64,000 nt of DNA from Clavelina lepadiformis. Lineage: Eukaryota; Chordata; Ascidiacea; Aplousobranchia; Clavelinidae. Each line of letters begins with the position of its first letter. Within the stretch, counting starts at the first letter, position 1. Positions 1 through 12,511 of the stretch are shown in pieces. The notes beneath the pieces were generated by a model. The model did no database searches, was not told the DNA's origin, and saw only the letters and a list, made by a program, of their open reading frames with translations. The translations under genes and the position numbers were made by a program. The DNA lies in NCBI RefSeq assembly GCF_947623445.1, contig NC_135243.1, positions 22,762,479 to 22,826,478 on the forward strand, given 5' to 3'.

Positions 1-471
1 AAAAAATTACATACTTGTGGAAGATGAACTTGTACTGGAAATTGGTTTGTCCATTTAATTCTAAATGAGGTGAAATTCTACTCATGAAACAAAACTACAA
101 ATAAATACAGCTATTGCATTTATCAAAATGATAACGCATCAATACTAGGACATGTTGCTTCTGAAAAAAACTAAAACACAATTAATGACAATTAGCTAAT
201 GGTGAAATTACAGTGGTACATTTTTAAATACATTTTCAATGTTGAAAATGATATACATTTATACATCTTTAATAATAACAATATCAAAAGTGACAACAAT
301 TAAATCAAAAAACATTGTCAAAAACTGAAAAAAACTCCTATGGCGATTTGAAATTATTAAGTGAATAATGTCGTTGTGGAGCATTTTTTGCAAAACGCAG
401 CATGTAGGTCATAAGATATCAAAAACAATTTTTCAATGGGAAGACTCCATAACTGGAGTGTTACACTAACA

Positions 472-513
472 GTTTATGACACACACACGTCTGTTTATGA
501 CACACACACGTCT
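472..513. repeat. 21-bp perfect tandem duplication
   Basis: Two identical adjacent copies of a 21-bp unit with a short CA-rich core lie at 472-492 and 493-513. A further 5 bases of the unit follow at 514-518. Probably replication slippage. Confidence 0.9.
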
Positions 514-665
514 GTTTACAAAGCAAACAAACAGTAAGTTTTGCTTTTAGATGGCAAATGTAGGCTGTGAACTTTGAACTGCCAAGACACTTCATTGACA
601 AATAAACTGCAAACTTATAAAAATACGTGATAAAATATTTAAAACATGAATAAGGTTAATTCATT

Positions 666-890
666 TTAAAATTTATTCATTTAGCTCAGGCATAATGAAA
701 ATGTTTTCACCAAGAGCCAAGTGAGAAGACCGACATGATACCGGACCAGACCGCATGAGAACTTCGATATGATCGCGGGCCGAATACCTGCTTTGTTTTA
801 ATATGCTACAATATAATAAGCTCAATCGTGGCACAGCGATGCAAGCTGGACAAACTAATATTGAGGCCATAGTTTGGTGACCCTTGATTT
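666..890 (-). mobile_element. hAT-like element fragment
   Basis: Read on the minus strand, the segment opens at about 890 with a CAAGGGTCACCAAACTATGG-type end and contains a GGCCCGCGATC-type block at about 770-782. Both are typical of the ends and subterminal sequence of many non-autonomous hAT elements. The partner end and target duplication were not found, so this is a fragment. The 65-codon minus frame across it is best read as chance. Confidence 0.35.
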
Positions 891-1226
891 AGATCGATTG
901 TTACTAGCTGTTTCGGAAGTAGAATATTTTAAAACTATTAAAATTATGCTTGTTGTAAATTTGTTTGTTGACAGTAGCATTTTAAAAACAAAAAATTAAG
1001 ACAGTTGTCTCACTTCAATAACAGATATTACATAACTGCACTATTATTTTAAAATTACTTTAGTGATTTCTTAAAATCCAAGTTGACAAGACTTCCCTAC
1101 ACACAAGATATATCAAAGATGCACATTGCTACATATAGTAAGTTCAATGGACAAATATCAAGACATTTCGAACAACATCTAAGCACCAATGCATAGTCAG
1201 GCATCAAACTCATTTCACTACAGACT

Positions 1227-3811
1227 TCATAATGCTTTTGAAGCATCTGCCTGGTGCCGGTTTATACCGGATCTCATTGGCCTTGATAAATGCATAGAAA
1301 CATGGTCAATCAGTCCACTAGGATTGCAGAGATGAATGTGATGTTTTCCCTCTACATCTACACGGCTGTAATACTGAGAAATATAAAGTAAAAATTTGTT
1401 AAGTACATGGATCACAAAATTTTGCCAATTTATAAAAAAAATTGTGTCCTACTTAAGCAGTTAATCGTGTCGTGTAAACAATTATAAACTCTAGCTTACT
1501 TCAGCAGATTTAAATCCATCAAAAATTAGCTCTGACACCACACGCTGTCTTTCTTTAGGAATAGTATTAAAAAGCCCATCTTTTGCCCTGGGTAAGAACA
1601 AGGAAATTGCGAAAAATGGTCGACGTCGGACAAATAATTTACTAGTTATGTAAAGGGCAATTCTTCTGAGAAAACATCGTGCTTACGTACATAATGTGCA
1701 TAGTTTCAGCTTGAATCTTAGAGAGAAACTGCGAAACACTCACTGCACTGATTGCAGTGGGATGTCTGTAGTTGTGACGAACGTCACGGACGAAAACGTA
1801 CTTTCCTTAAAATGTAAAACATTTTGGAGCTCTGTTGATAGCTATTGATATAGTATCTGGTATGTTATAAAAATTAAGTTACCGTCTTTAAGTTTTTGTG
1901 CACCCCTTTCAAGCAAGATGTCTGCTGCTTCTTCATTCAGAGATTTGTTTGCCGTAAGAAGCCTAAAGAAAGATTTTTTCCCTTTTCAAATACTAAAATT
2001 TCCATAAACACATGTTTTTACAATGTTCTAGATACATAGCTACGTATACATCTGGATAAATATATGTACATGCATATACACTTGTACAGTGAAAGCTTTA
2101 AATTAACTCAACTAAACATTTAAAGCTTTAGAAATGGATCTCTAGAATTAATTCACATTAAATTTGGTTAAACTGGAGAAATATGTCACAACTTAGTCGT
2201 TCTAATCATAATTCCATGACCAGAAAAAATTTAAATTAAATTAACATGAAACTAAAACCCACTTTTTTCGAGCAGCATCGTACGTATAAACTGGGGGTTC
2301 TTTATCCTGCATTTTTTCAAACTTAGCATAACTCTCTATCGCAGTACGCAGCATTTGTGCTTCCGTTCCCTGAATATATGTAGCTCAATTACAAAATTTA
2401 ACATCGTTCTTTCTTATGCATATTTAAAAACGTTATCTAAATCATAGCTCATTACAAGCTTTGAATAAGTCAACCTGTCAATCGTATACACTCTATGTTA
2501 TGATTATATTTGTATTGACTGAACTTAACATACCGGTGTCATTGGAAAGATGCCAGGAGCATCTAGAATGATAAGTTTGTCAACTTTTTCTGGAAATGTT
2601 CCTGAATACTAAAGTGGCAAAATATTAAAAAAACATCGAAGAGAAATCCAATTGAAAATAAAATAGACACAAGAAATAGGAATGGATTCAATGGAATAGA
2701 ATCTACAACAAACAAATAAACTGAATTTAAAGACATGAGCGCAAGATATTTAATGACAAAACAATTTCCCTAATAAAAAGCTTTTGAAAGGACAGTTAAA
2801 GAATTGAACGAATTAAAATAATTGAACGAATTAAAATAATAGCACTTACCACCCCACTAACATTTCCACCTGTAAGTGTCAAAGAATGAATGGTTAATAA
2901 ATGCAAGGTTGTGTAAGTCCTCATGTAAGCGTAACAAATAAGATTTCACTCCACAATATTTCATTTCTTTCAAAACTTGGTAATATTTCATAACTTCATA
3001 TTAATGAATAAACAATAAGATTTCATATTTTTAGCAGGACACAGGAAAGTAACATAGAATTAGTTTAAAATTGTTGATGAAACTCACCCAAACTATGAGA
3101 AAGAAAGCTGAAAGACTTCCATTTAAAATCTATGCAAGCATTGTTGATTAGTAATAAATAAAAGAACATAAAGAGCCTAATAGTAAGCCTAAGTTATGAA
3201 AAATTGTATGCTTCAAACTTACGATTTACAATCCTTTCAATCACAGCAATATAGTCGTACGTTGTGTAGAACATTCCTAGGGGAATCCCGGAAGATAAGC
3301 CGTGACCAGGTAGGTCAATAAACACAAAATACTTGTCTAAATGGTAAGTAATATTGTAGTTTAACTTACAAGTTAATCTTACAAAGAAATCACATTATTC
3401 GCTGTAAACCCACTTTTCAAAATATAATTACCTTTTGGTAGCATAGGAATCAGGTTGTCAAATGTATTGCAATTATCCAACCATCCATGAATGCACAAAA
3501 CAGGTGGATTTGTTGAATCACCAAGAACTTTACCAGCAATTATTCCCCATGGAACCGGAATCTCTATTTCCTTAGTGAGTCCTAAAGCAAAAAAGCATTT
3601 TGCAGTTCCAATCGATGAAAAAGAATAGATAACGAGTCAAATACAAGCAAAAGTATATAAGTAATAAAAGTATAAGCAATATAAGTATACCTAACTGAGT
3701 ATCTGAACTTGTTATAGTTTGAATTGTTATAATTTCATTCAAGCATGGTTTTAAATATAACCACGAACCTCTAGATGACGAACTAATGTATGGATTACTT
3801 GTATCAACCAT
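1227..3811 (-). CDS. SERHL: SERHL-like alpha/beta hydrolase
   Basis: Serine hydrolase-like protein of the alpha/beta hydrolase fold; substrate unknown. Exons on the minus strand: 3769-3811, 3432-3581, 3223-3336, 3088-3129, 2850-2869, 2534-2608, about 2264-2369, about 1884-1960, about 1690-1806, about 1501-1590, and a last exon to the stop at 1227. In order I see IPVPWG, CIHGWLDN (oxyanion turn), DLPGHGLSS, the nucleophile elbow SHSLGGNVSG, LDAPGIFPMTP, and near the end VEGKHHIHL with the likely catalytic His. These track human SERHL2 closely. The chosen ATG at 3811 gives a short start like SERHL2. An upstream open stretch at 4566-4650 with a good donor does not splice in phase and may be untranslated. 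Fold and family are firm; substrate and exact start are not. Confidence 0.85.
2803..2838. repeat. 18-bp perfect tandem duplication
   Basis: The unit attgaacgaattaaaata occurs twice in direct succession (2803-2820, 2821-2838). It ends 11 bases outside the 20-nt SERHL microexon, in the downstream intron of the minus-strand gene. Confidence 0.9.
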
Positions 3812-6638
3812 CGTATTTCGTGATGAGCTGCTCAACCTGAAAAAGTTAAACGTTATATCATCGACTGGTATTTAGTGCTAAAATAAACACTATCATTATT
3901 CTATCATAGCATACTGAACATTACTATAACGATTACAGTCTCACAAATTACAGACTATTATCAGCTATCTACTGGTTTAAATGAATTAAATACCGAAACT
4001 GTATTTTATACCATGCGGTCCTCAATGATCATTTGAATTTAAAACGGCTTTTTGTACAATATCAAGTAAAAATAGGATCCAAATACAACGAAGATCACTA
4101 TGCTGCAGGCATACATACACAGAAGACCGGAAAATTTGCTAGGTATAAACTCTGATTTATTTAGCTCTCATTTTTATCCTACTCCATCACTCAAAGCCAT
4201 TTTCGCACATTTTAGATAAAAAAGCACTACGTATCTGCATAACAGTTTGATACATTATCGAACCATATCTGCTTCTAAAATTCGTAAGTATAGCGCTATT
4301 CGCACATTTGATAACGCCTAAGTACACAACGTTTAGAAAAATTCATTGAGCAGCTAATTTTGCATGTTATTTAGTCGAGCACACAAAACTATAAAGCAAA
4401 ACCTTTTGGTGGCTAGGCTAATTGATAACCAACATTTTATTTGATAACCAACGAATAATAGACATTTGCAATAATACCTGGTTTTAAAGATAAAAGGTGT
4501 CTTTATCTCGGCTACAGATGAATTGGTGGGCTGATTGCATGAAAGTAATCTGGAACTTACGCAGAAAGACTGACGTGCAATTCTTGATTTAAAACATCCA
4601 CCCACAAATTTTACTGCCTTCATGAAGAGATGTACTGACTTCTGCCTCCTGGAAATTGAAAGTAAAAAGTTTTTTTGATTTTTCACACCTTTTTAACAGA
4701 CATACAATTGCAAAAAATGTTTTGTGACATTATTACGTCTCAGCAAACGATGCTATATTCATCAAAAGTCAATAAAACGTACATGCGCTGTAAATTTACA
4801 GTCACTTATATCCTTTATTTATAACAAACCCTGGCAGATCCTTAAATTAAACGTAGAATAACTGAGGCGTGTTAATTTCTAATATCTTGTTAATGACGTG
4901 TATCATGCAATTCTATGACATGATACTCGATAAGTTTAATGCACCAAAGGGCTCTGCTATCATGCCCTCGTCTTGGCCACAGAATTCCTATCCTTGGGAT
5001 GGGGTCCTATTTACCATTCAGATGCATTAATCTTAATTGATTTAGCCTAGCGCTAGCCGGCTTTTGTCATGTGTCACTAAGTGTATCTTTACGTCATTTT
5101 ATCAGCTTAATTTTACCCTATTTACCGCACTGCCTCAGTATCTAACTTTATATAACTTATTGCATATGTTTGTAAGCATTTCTTTGTCATTGTAAATATT
5201 GTATGTTGGGTTTAATGATGGTGCTATCCATTATTCATCTTTATCATTTGGTTACATTGTCCTCTAACATTTTAGGCTAAACCTATATGGGCTTTGCTGC
5301 TTTTTCCCGATCATTGTTTGCTGGTGGAATTTTTATTCTTTCCCGCTTTAATGGTTAGCATTTTATTTTTCATTCCGCAACAGATAATAACGAAAAATAA
5401 ACATTACAGAATTGACTTTGAATTGTACTGTAGACCACAGAAGTTTATAAAAAGAGAACTTTTTGCTAAACTTTAGGAACTCCTTAAATTCTATTCATAC
5501 TGAACCAAACTGCCCATAGGAATCTGAATAATGTGCTTGCAGTCTAACGTTCATATTCTGTAAAGCGAAGTCTGGAGGTAAAGTTATTAAAATATGAAAA
5601 AGTCTATTTAGGTTTTATTTTTTTTACTTTTTTCCATTAAAGTGTGGCAATCCTGTCAATATGGGTTTTGTTTAGAACTGTCAGACCGCCGTCAAGCCAT
5701 ACTACATTTGCAGCAATAAGACTTAAAGCTATCTATAAACAACTAGGTTACGAAAGCCAGGATTAAATGCCCCACTGTTGGCAATCACTGAAACAATTAA
5801 CACAGTTCTGAGTTCTGTTTACATTTTTAGAAATTGATTGTGTAATGATGACTCCACTGTTTGTGTCATTTATTTAAGGGGATTACCCATTAAAGCAATG
5901 CCTCCATAGAAAACTACTTTTGCTGCATAGCAAAAGATACATAGAACGAATACAAAGTCAAAACAGCAGAACACGTTTGAAAAGTCTGACGTTCCTTTTT
6001 GAGAAAGAGTCTTAATATTTTTGAGGGCTTAAGCCTACTTGTTTATTTAATTATACAATAAAGCTGTTGTACAACAAACCTTTTTTATTAATCGCTTGTT
6101 AAAAGGAACAATCTACTTGCCAAAATGGCTTTTTTGGATTTCAAAACTTTATCTCAATTCACAAATCTTCATAAAAATGCTTTCTTCTAACATTTTTTCT
6201 AGATTTTGATGTTTATTGCAGTGAGTTTGTAAGAAAATTTTCCGTCGATTTTCCTGTCATTGGGATGTGTATGGAATTAAGGCTACGGTCCTTCATCGCT
6301 CGCATAGAAAACAAATTGAAGTGAGTGTTTTTATTTTATACATTTATCTCACCATTAAACGCAGTGACTATAAACCCCAAAATGAAAGAAACATGTAAAA
6401 GTTTATGTGAGCGAAATTTAAAAATCCCTTCAAACAATAATAAATAAAGCAACAGCACACAATGCCTACAACGCTGTAAATTGTAGGTTGCTTAAATACT
6501 TGCCTTAGAACTCTAACAACTGCCAACATCTTCTAATGGTCGGCGACTGTAGGTAAAGTTAACCGGACATGAAAAGCAACAAAAACAAAAAGTCTATAAT
6601 AACGAAACATCAAGAACGAAAATTATTGTATTAATATA
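3812..6638. other. Spacer upstream of SERHL-like gene
   Basis: No supported coding exon. It holds a possible untranslated 5' exon of the SERHL-like gene (minus, around 4566-4650, ending in a GTAAGT donor) and one copy of an interspersed repeat at about 4965-5405. Short open frames here look like chance. Confidence 0.5.
4965..5405 (+). repeat. Unclassified interspersed repeat, copy 1
   Basis: It shares ordered landmarks with a second copy near the window end (63460-63920): a CTTGGCCACAGA block, an ATGTTTGTAA block and a terminal CGAAAAATAAACA block, about 420-440 bp from first to last in both. The copies are strongly diverged. No terminal inverted repeats or coding capacity are visible. The class is unknown. 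Confidence 0.4.
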
Positions 6639-7545
6639 CAGTGGGACCTCGTTAATCCGGACCCCGAACAACCGGAATCCCCGCTATCCGACACAAAACT
6701 GCCGGGAACGGATTTCTTCCTATGCATTTCACCCCTTTAATCCGGAAACCCCGCTGTCCGACTCCGACACAAAAGTTTTGGAACAAATGTGCTAAATCAA
6801 TCGCAATAAAATCCGATAAACCGGATTATTAACAGTTTAGCGAAAATGATTCACGATTGTCCTAATACACTATGTACGCTGGGTAGTTAGATGACGAAAC
6901 AATAGCCGATTATCTACGCATAATAACGTTGCGGTCTTTATTGATTCAAAAGTACAGTACTGTACAGCATTGCGCTTTGTAAAAAATTTTAGCCGCACAG
7001 CTTTTTAGTCATACTATGAAATACTGTACAGTGTTTTAGAAACGAAAAAATAAATTGTTCATCAACAGTAACAAACAACACTTCCGCGGTCGCAAAAAAA
7101 TACGTACATTACATGGGTTGAGTGCGGCAATCTATTGAAAACATACTGCTGCAACTCAATCGTGCTATCAGCTTTTGATATCGCATTGCGCAATGATTAG
7201 AAACAGGTCAAAGAAAGTTCAAGACTGCTGGTCCCGCCGGAATGCTTCGCCATGCAAGAGCGGTTGTCATACCGTTCGTCACTTCTGGCTTAGAGCATTC
7301 GTCTTTAATACGGTGGTTCTGGGGTTCGACACTGGGTCGGATCATACAAAAAATATAATTTTATTTTAGTTGCTGTCCAGCCAGAAACTCGGTACTTAGA
7401 ATTTCACTAGGGTGCGTACTGCGTTTTGAACACGGTGCTGCATTTGCATGGTTGATTGATTTTCTCCTTTCCGATAATCCGGAAACCCCGCTAAACCGAC
7501 ATTTTTTGACGAAACGAAGTGGTCCGGATTAACGAGGTCTCACTG
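6639..7545. mobile_element. pogo/Tigger-type MITE, 907 bp, TA-flanked
   Basis: Terminal inverted repeats of about 25 bp with one early mismatch: the left end reads CAGTGGGACCTCGTTAATCC, the right end on the reverse strand CAGTGAGACCTCGTTAATCC. Further CCGGAAACCCCGCT-type subterminal blocks occur inside both ends. A TA dinucleotide flanks each side (6637-6638 and 7546-7547), the target duplication of Tc1/mariner-superfamily elements. No transposase remains. A tRNA-like segment lies at 7279-7345. Confidence 0.85.
7279..7345 (+). repeat. tRNA-like (Pol III box A/B) segment in the MITE
   Basis: TGGCTTAGAGC at 7286-7296 resembles a box A, and GGTTCGACACT at 7323-7333 resembles a box B. They start 37 bases apart, shorter than in a normal tRNA. 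Clear acceptor-stem pairing is not visible, so I read it as a tRNA-derived relic or chance and not as a working tRNA. Confidence 0.25.
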
Positions 7546-7866
7546 TACATCAATGAGAACATGGGGAATATCAGGTAGATAAATGATGAAAATAAATATA
7601 AACCACAGCAAAAGACTATACAATATGTTAGTATGATGCGACGAAAAGTGCTTCGCTGTGTGAGTACGATCGATGATAAGCACAACTATATGGATTGCAT
7701 CTAATGGCAAAATAAATACAATTAGACTAATCATGGCGTCAAGTGACTGAACATTTCACATAGACTTTCAAATCTTGTAAAAGAGTCGGAATTGGGACAA
7801 AAACATGAAATTTCGTTTTGGAAAAAATGCAAAATGAGAGAAATAAGAAATCTCTGCAGGTAACGA

Positions 7867-9960
7867 TCACTCAATAGAAGGGTCATAGTCATCCACAAGC
7901 ATGCCAATTCTCTTTGCCTTGTCCCAAGCTGAAGGTAACATTTCATCTGGTTTGTTTAACGGATAACTTGCAGATGTGCTTCCACTCGGCTGTGCTTCCA
8001 GATTGGAATTTCTTTCTACTAAATTTTGCTGGCTGTTTTCTTCATATTGCTTTGAAAGCTCTTTGATAGAAAGTTGGTCTCCAAGTGTGTTATGTCCATA
8101 AGTTTCACTGAACCATTTCCGCTCCTACATTGAAAAACCACAAAATTTCATAATGTCTTTATGTGAAAAAGCATTATTGTCAGTTAAATGCTAAAAACAG
8201 ACATAACAATTTTGTTAGTATTTATTAAAATAACTTTAAACTGAAAAATTTGTATCAAATTTTATAACAATCTATTCTTCATATTGCTCTTCAGGTGAAA
8301 TTTTTTTTAATACGATAAAAACAACGGAGATGGCAAATATCTATTTTTAAGAATAGTGTCTATACAGACATCTTATAACAAACTGTATTTCACTTCCTAA
8401 CAAAAGAAATTTTAACGTCAATACCTCAACCACTTTCTCTTCTTCGTATTTTTGAAGTTGTGTTTGGAATCCATAGTTTGGGTTGGCTACCGTCCTTGAC
8501 TGTCGAACGGCATTCAAAGTGTCTCTCCAGGTGTGCCCAGTTACAGTCATTATGTACGCTACTGTGACCGTTACACTTCTTGATACACCGGCCAAACTAA
8601 ATATTTATTTCATATTTTACTATTTAGTTATTTTAGCATGTGCATAATATACTGTAGTATCTATGTTGGTATTCTGCCAAACTAAATAAAGTATTTTTTC
8701 AAATTTTCCTCCAAATAAACAATAAAAGGATTCACTTAAACTCAAATTAATCCACTTACATAACACAAGCATTAAAAGAAATTTAATAGCCAGTGTTTTT
8801 GGGTCAAATTGTCAAATTGTTTTGGGAACCAAATCAGTCTCTTAAATTTCTGTAAAGATCTTTTAAAATTTACACTTCTGCAACTATAGCAGATTATTAA
8901 CAGTTAGAATTTAACAGTCGCGGTCTCCTAAAGTTTCTTAGTGGCTAATAAAGTCAAAGCTCAAAAACACTGGATGTAATCGTAGTTAAAATTTCTGAGA
9001 TAACTTACCAGTGCACAAGTACAGAGCCACCTCCTGTTCTAAAATACAAAAGCGCATTTAAAAATTGTATACAAACTGCAAGTCTGAGCATCTTTGCCAC
9101 AACAGTATAAGCAAGCACAAACGAGCATAATAGCAATAGCAACCATGACTGAATTTGCTTTACAATAAATACAAACTAACCTAGCCTCGTGGATAAACAT
9201 TGCACACTGGCGGAAATAGGGCATCCTATAGAAAGAGAAATACATATTTTTTTAACGTATCTAAGTAAGAAATTACCATTATCATTGTGTGATCACAAAA
9301 CAACAAAATAAAACCCATCGTAAATGTTTTCAAGGAAAATAAACTAAAAAGTAAAATCATTTCAAAAAATAGCTAGTTATTGTTGATTTTAATAAGACAA
9401 AAAACAGAAATAACAATACTCACAAATCCTGACCAGGTGTATCAGAAGCATGAATACACAAGTACTTCTTATCCTGAAAACATGCACAAATATATACAAC
9501 ATAAACACTCAGTTACTATAGTATTTGCAATATAGTGTATACTTCCATAATAACAAGAACAACTAAAAAAATATCTTTAGCACCATACCGCCAATAATGG
9601 TTGAGCGTTGTCATGAATGGAGAGGATGTGTGTGATGTTATTCTGCTCTAATTGTTCCTCCTCTTTGGCATCTGTAATACATCAACTCAAGAATTAACAT
9701 CGGCCATGTAGAAACAAATGCAATTAGAGATAAACTCCTGGTGACATAAAACATGAATTTACAAATATGAAGTTTACCTCTAAAGTTTCCAATATATAGC
9801 CCAGGCAAAATCTGTAAATAAATAAGAAATATCTTCAGGTGTTTGTATTCTGAATGTATATTGATAAAGGAACAATTAAAAGAATACTGTAGTATGTTAC
9901 TGGCATATTTAACAAATAATTATCCTTTTCAAAACCCACCTTGTTCATGCCATTTCCCAT
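7867..9960 (-). CDS. DUSP22: Dual-specificity phosphatase, DUSP22/DUSP15 type
   Basis: Protein phosphatase of about 230 aa in eight exons. The N-terminus MGNGMNK (9940-9960) has Gly2 for myristoylation, as in vertebrate DUSP22 and DUSP15, so membrane attachment is expected. Next come ILPGLYIGNF (9778-9811), an exon at about 9593-9661 containing THILSIHD, and a YLCIHASDTPGQDL exon at about 9425-9475 holding the general-acid Asp region. The signature HCLAGVSRS is split: its HC codons end the exon near 9010 and the rest opens the exon at about 8424-8597. Cys and Arg of the HCX5R loop are intact. The last exon (7867 to about 8126) encodes a polar tail ending DDYDPSIE. All junctions checked agree in phase. 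I cannot separate DUSP22 from DUSP15 by eye. Confidence 0.9.
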
Positions 9961-12086
9961 TTTGATATTGGTTGTTGAGATCAATAAAAAATCCAGAAAA
10001 TAAATTTATACAATTACCAACTAAGCTTAATGGGGGGATATTTTAAAAATTTTAACTTTTGTTCGACTTTTAATTGCACACAGCCTAGAATTACAGCAAA
10101 ATGCAAAATTTTAAGAGCTTTAATAACCTGTAATTAGGTAAAAAAGTAAATTATTGTTTATTCCGGCAGCTTATTACCCTTGCCAGTTCCAGAAAAACTT
10201 GAAAGAAAAGAATGATAGTTTTCAAAAAAAAAGTTATGCAAAAGTTTGCTGTAATATTGCGCAATATCAGCCTGTCGCCCAGATTGGAAAAATTGCCAAG
10301 TGTGTGGGGGGTTAAAATTAATTTCACGTGAAGTGGCTATTGCTTTATCTTGTTGCGCAAGGGATTTCTCACTCAAAAACGCAAACTCTCCAACCTGACT
10401 GACAGCTGACTGTCAAATCTGACTGCGGCCTTAATTCTTTGTTAATTTACTAAATATCGGCATAAAATACACAGCTTATTTGTTTAGGCCACAACCTTAT
10501 AAATCTGCATGTGCATAGAAAACAAATGATTGCCATATGTGCAGCAGTGTGCATAAGAATAAGACATTAATAGAACGTAACTGTTATGAAAATGTAACCT
10601 CCAAACTTAAACATGGTTTATTGGTTTTGATATTTAGCCTATGGCTTTATGGTACATTAGCTAATCTTGAAATCTAATATTATACGATATATTAATATTA
10701 AATTCTAATATTATTATCTATAGGCTATCTAATATAATCTTACCTAAACTAATCTCAATCTAATATTAATTAATCTTAATCTAATATTTGCCACAGGTAC
10801 AGAGTGCAAAGGGAGGCAACTGTACACACAAGACTCATCAACGTTTGCGCCGAACATTTTTATCTTCACGCCGATTTATAATAAATAAACTAAGAAAATC
10901 TGGTTCCTTGAACGCCAATTTACATTAAATAAACAAAGAATTGAGCGTTTAGTGCACGCCAACCCGACAAAATCGGCGTCTTTGCACGCACGATTTCTTG
11001 TCAAAAAATGCTGTACTTTCCAGTCGAGTTTGGACTCCAGCTGTAGGACTGTAAAGATCTGTCAACTTGCCAGAAAAGCATTTAAACATATTGCTATATC
11101 TGACGTTTCAAGAAATAAACGGATGATAAAAGTTATGCCAGTACACTATTATGCCAATACTGCAATACGAATATTATGCTAATTTACTGACATCCAGCCT
11201 ACCATCTATTCCAAAGCTATACTCAACACAATAACAACAAGAAACAGGCCTAAGCCTATAAGCCTATAATGTAAAGCTCGCATTGTTATTTTTCGACTTT
11301 CGCTTCCGCTTTTCGCTGACACATTGAACAAAGCCGATATTTACCAGTCGCACGCAAACAACTTCTATCACTACTTTGCGAATGAGCTGCTGGGATTGTT
11401 ATTGGCTTTTATAACCCAGCAACAGCAAATGAATAATCATTTTTTCAAAATTTCTGTACCGCGAACATCACGAGAACTATTTGAATGATTGACTTAATCA
11501 GCAGCGGTGAATTTTGTCTTCACGGCGGGGAAGTCCCGATGTAAACAATACAATTGGAGTGTGATGGAATCTTTTAAATTTGATGCGTTTGCGCCATCAT
11601 TGGAAATTTTCTAACAACTTTTGTTTTCTGAACACTGATCTATAAAACTGACACCTTTCCTAGTTTGCAACCTTTTTAAATTGCGCTTCTATACATATAG
11701 CCCAAGTTGCGGTTGCAGTTTATACATGTAGAAAACTTTCCAGGAAATCGCCTTCAGGCTTTTCAGTTGACTCAAGAAGTTCAATAGCGTTCTTTTTCTG
11801 TTTTAGTTTCCTGCCGTGCTATTTTTACCACATCATACGTTGTCTGGTTCCGCCTTTCGACGCCCGGTTGCTAGTTGCTTTGACACAAACAACGTTTTTT
11901 TTTAAACTATGGCACTTTTTGTTAGAACGTGCGGGCAACCCAGACAACAATCTGAACTTTCATCAAATGCCAGTTATTTTCGGTTTCGTTAATGCGGTTT
12001 TCTTCCGCGCGTGTGATAGTTCCACGTAGTTAAAACGACCAAAGCAAACATAATCTATAAATTAAAGCTACAGCTTATAATTAGCG
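9961..12086. other. Spacer, no supported gene
   Basis: It contains the 5' flank of the DUSP22-like gene and a stretch at about 10670-10800 of repeated CTAATAT/TTAATCT words. Open frames of 72-76 codons at 10158-10376 (-) and 10952-11182 (+) have no recognisable domain or splice context. Confidence 0.5.
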
Positions 12087-12365
12087 ATGCCAACGCCAAG
12101 CACAATTAAATTATGGCGTACAGTGCCACGTTGTTTTGTAATCAGTTACGTAACGTTAATCAGTGTCTCGTTTTACGTATGTGCATTTTACGTACTCGCG
12201 GATTCTATGAAAGAACCCGAGTTTCTGGACACTCTTGCATCGCCAAATAAACGACAGTTTGATTTGAGTCATATTTCTTCATCGCACCAGCATAGTATTG
12301 TAGCCGCCTGTGAAACTGGGCTGAGTCTGAGCCCCTTCCATGGTCAGATTTATCGGAGTTACTAA
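12087..12365 (+). CDS. Unassigned small type II membrane ORF
   Basis: A 92-codon open frame from ATG to stop. Residues 1-15 carry Lys and Arg. Residues 16-37 are strongly hydrophobic (CFVISYVTLISVSFYVCAFY), then a polar tail follows. This is the layout of a signal-anchor protein and also of the first coding exon of Golgi type II transferases. I found no downstream exon that would extend it before ASNSD1 starts at 15309. No family recognised. It may be a small gene, a first exon whose partners I missed, or chance. Confidence 0.3.
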   Translation: MPTPSTIKLWRTVPRCFVISYVTLISVSFYVCAFYVLADSMKEPEFLDTLASPNKRQFDLSHISSSHQHSIVAACETGLSLSPFHGQIYRSY

Positions 12366-12511
12366 AGATACGACGGCGGCTTCAAGCGTATCAAATCTCT
12401 CCGATTCGTTACAAAGTAAACAACTTTTATACAAATTGTCATTCAATGTTTTTTAACTGTAACAGCACGCGGGATAAGATCACAAACGTTTTCAAATTAT
12501 ATTCGCCGACG

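Larger units (their letters stand above)
1..1226. other. Intergenic, no gene seen
   Basis: AT-rich spacer downstream of the SERHL-like gene. It holds a perfect 21-bp tandem duplication at 472-492 and 493-513 and a hAT-like fragment at about 666-890, both listed separately. I see no coding exon supported by splice signals or family similarity. Confidence 0.6.

Noticed and set aside
673-870. 65-codon minus frame with several Cys
   Set aside because: It overlaps a hAT-like fragment with GGCCCGC-type sequence, has no splice context and no domain.
3572-3768. Continuation of the first SERHL frame past 3769
   Set aside because: It is intronic: a donor at 3769 and acceptor before 3581 join the conserved IPVPWG exon in phase, while the read-through has no similarity.
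7175-7369. 64-codon plus frame
   Set aside because: It lies inside the pogo-type MITE and overlaps the tRNA-like segment; no transposase similarity.
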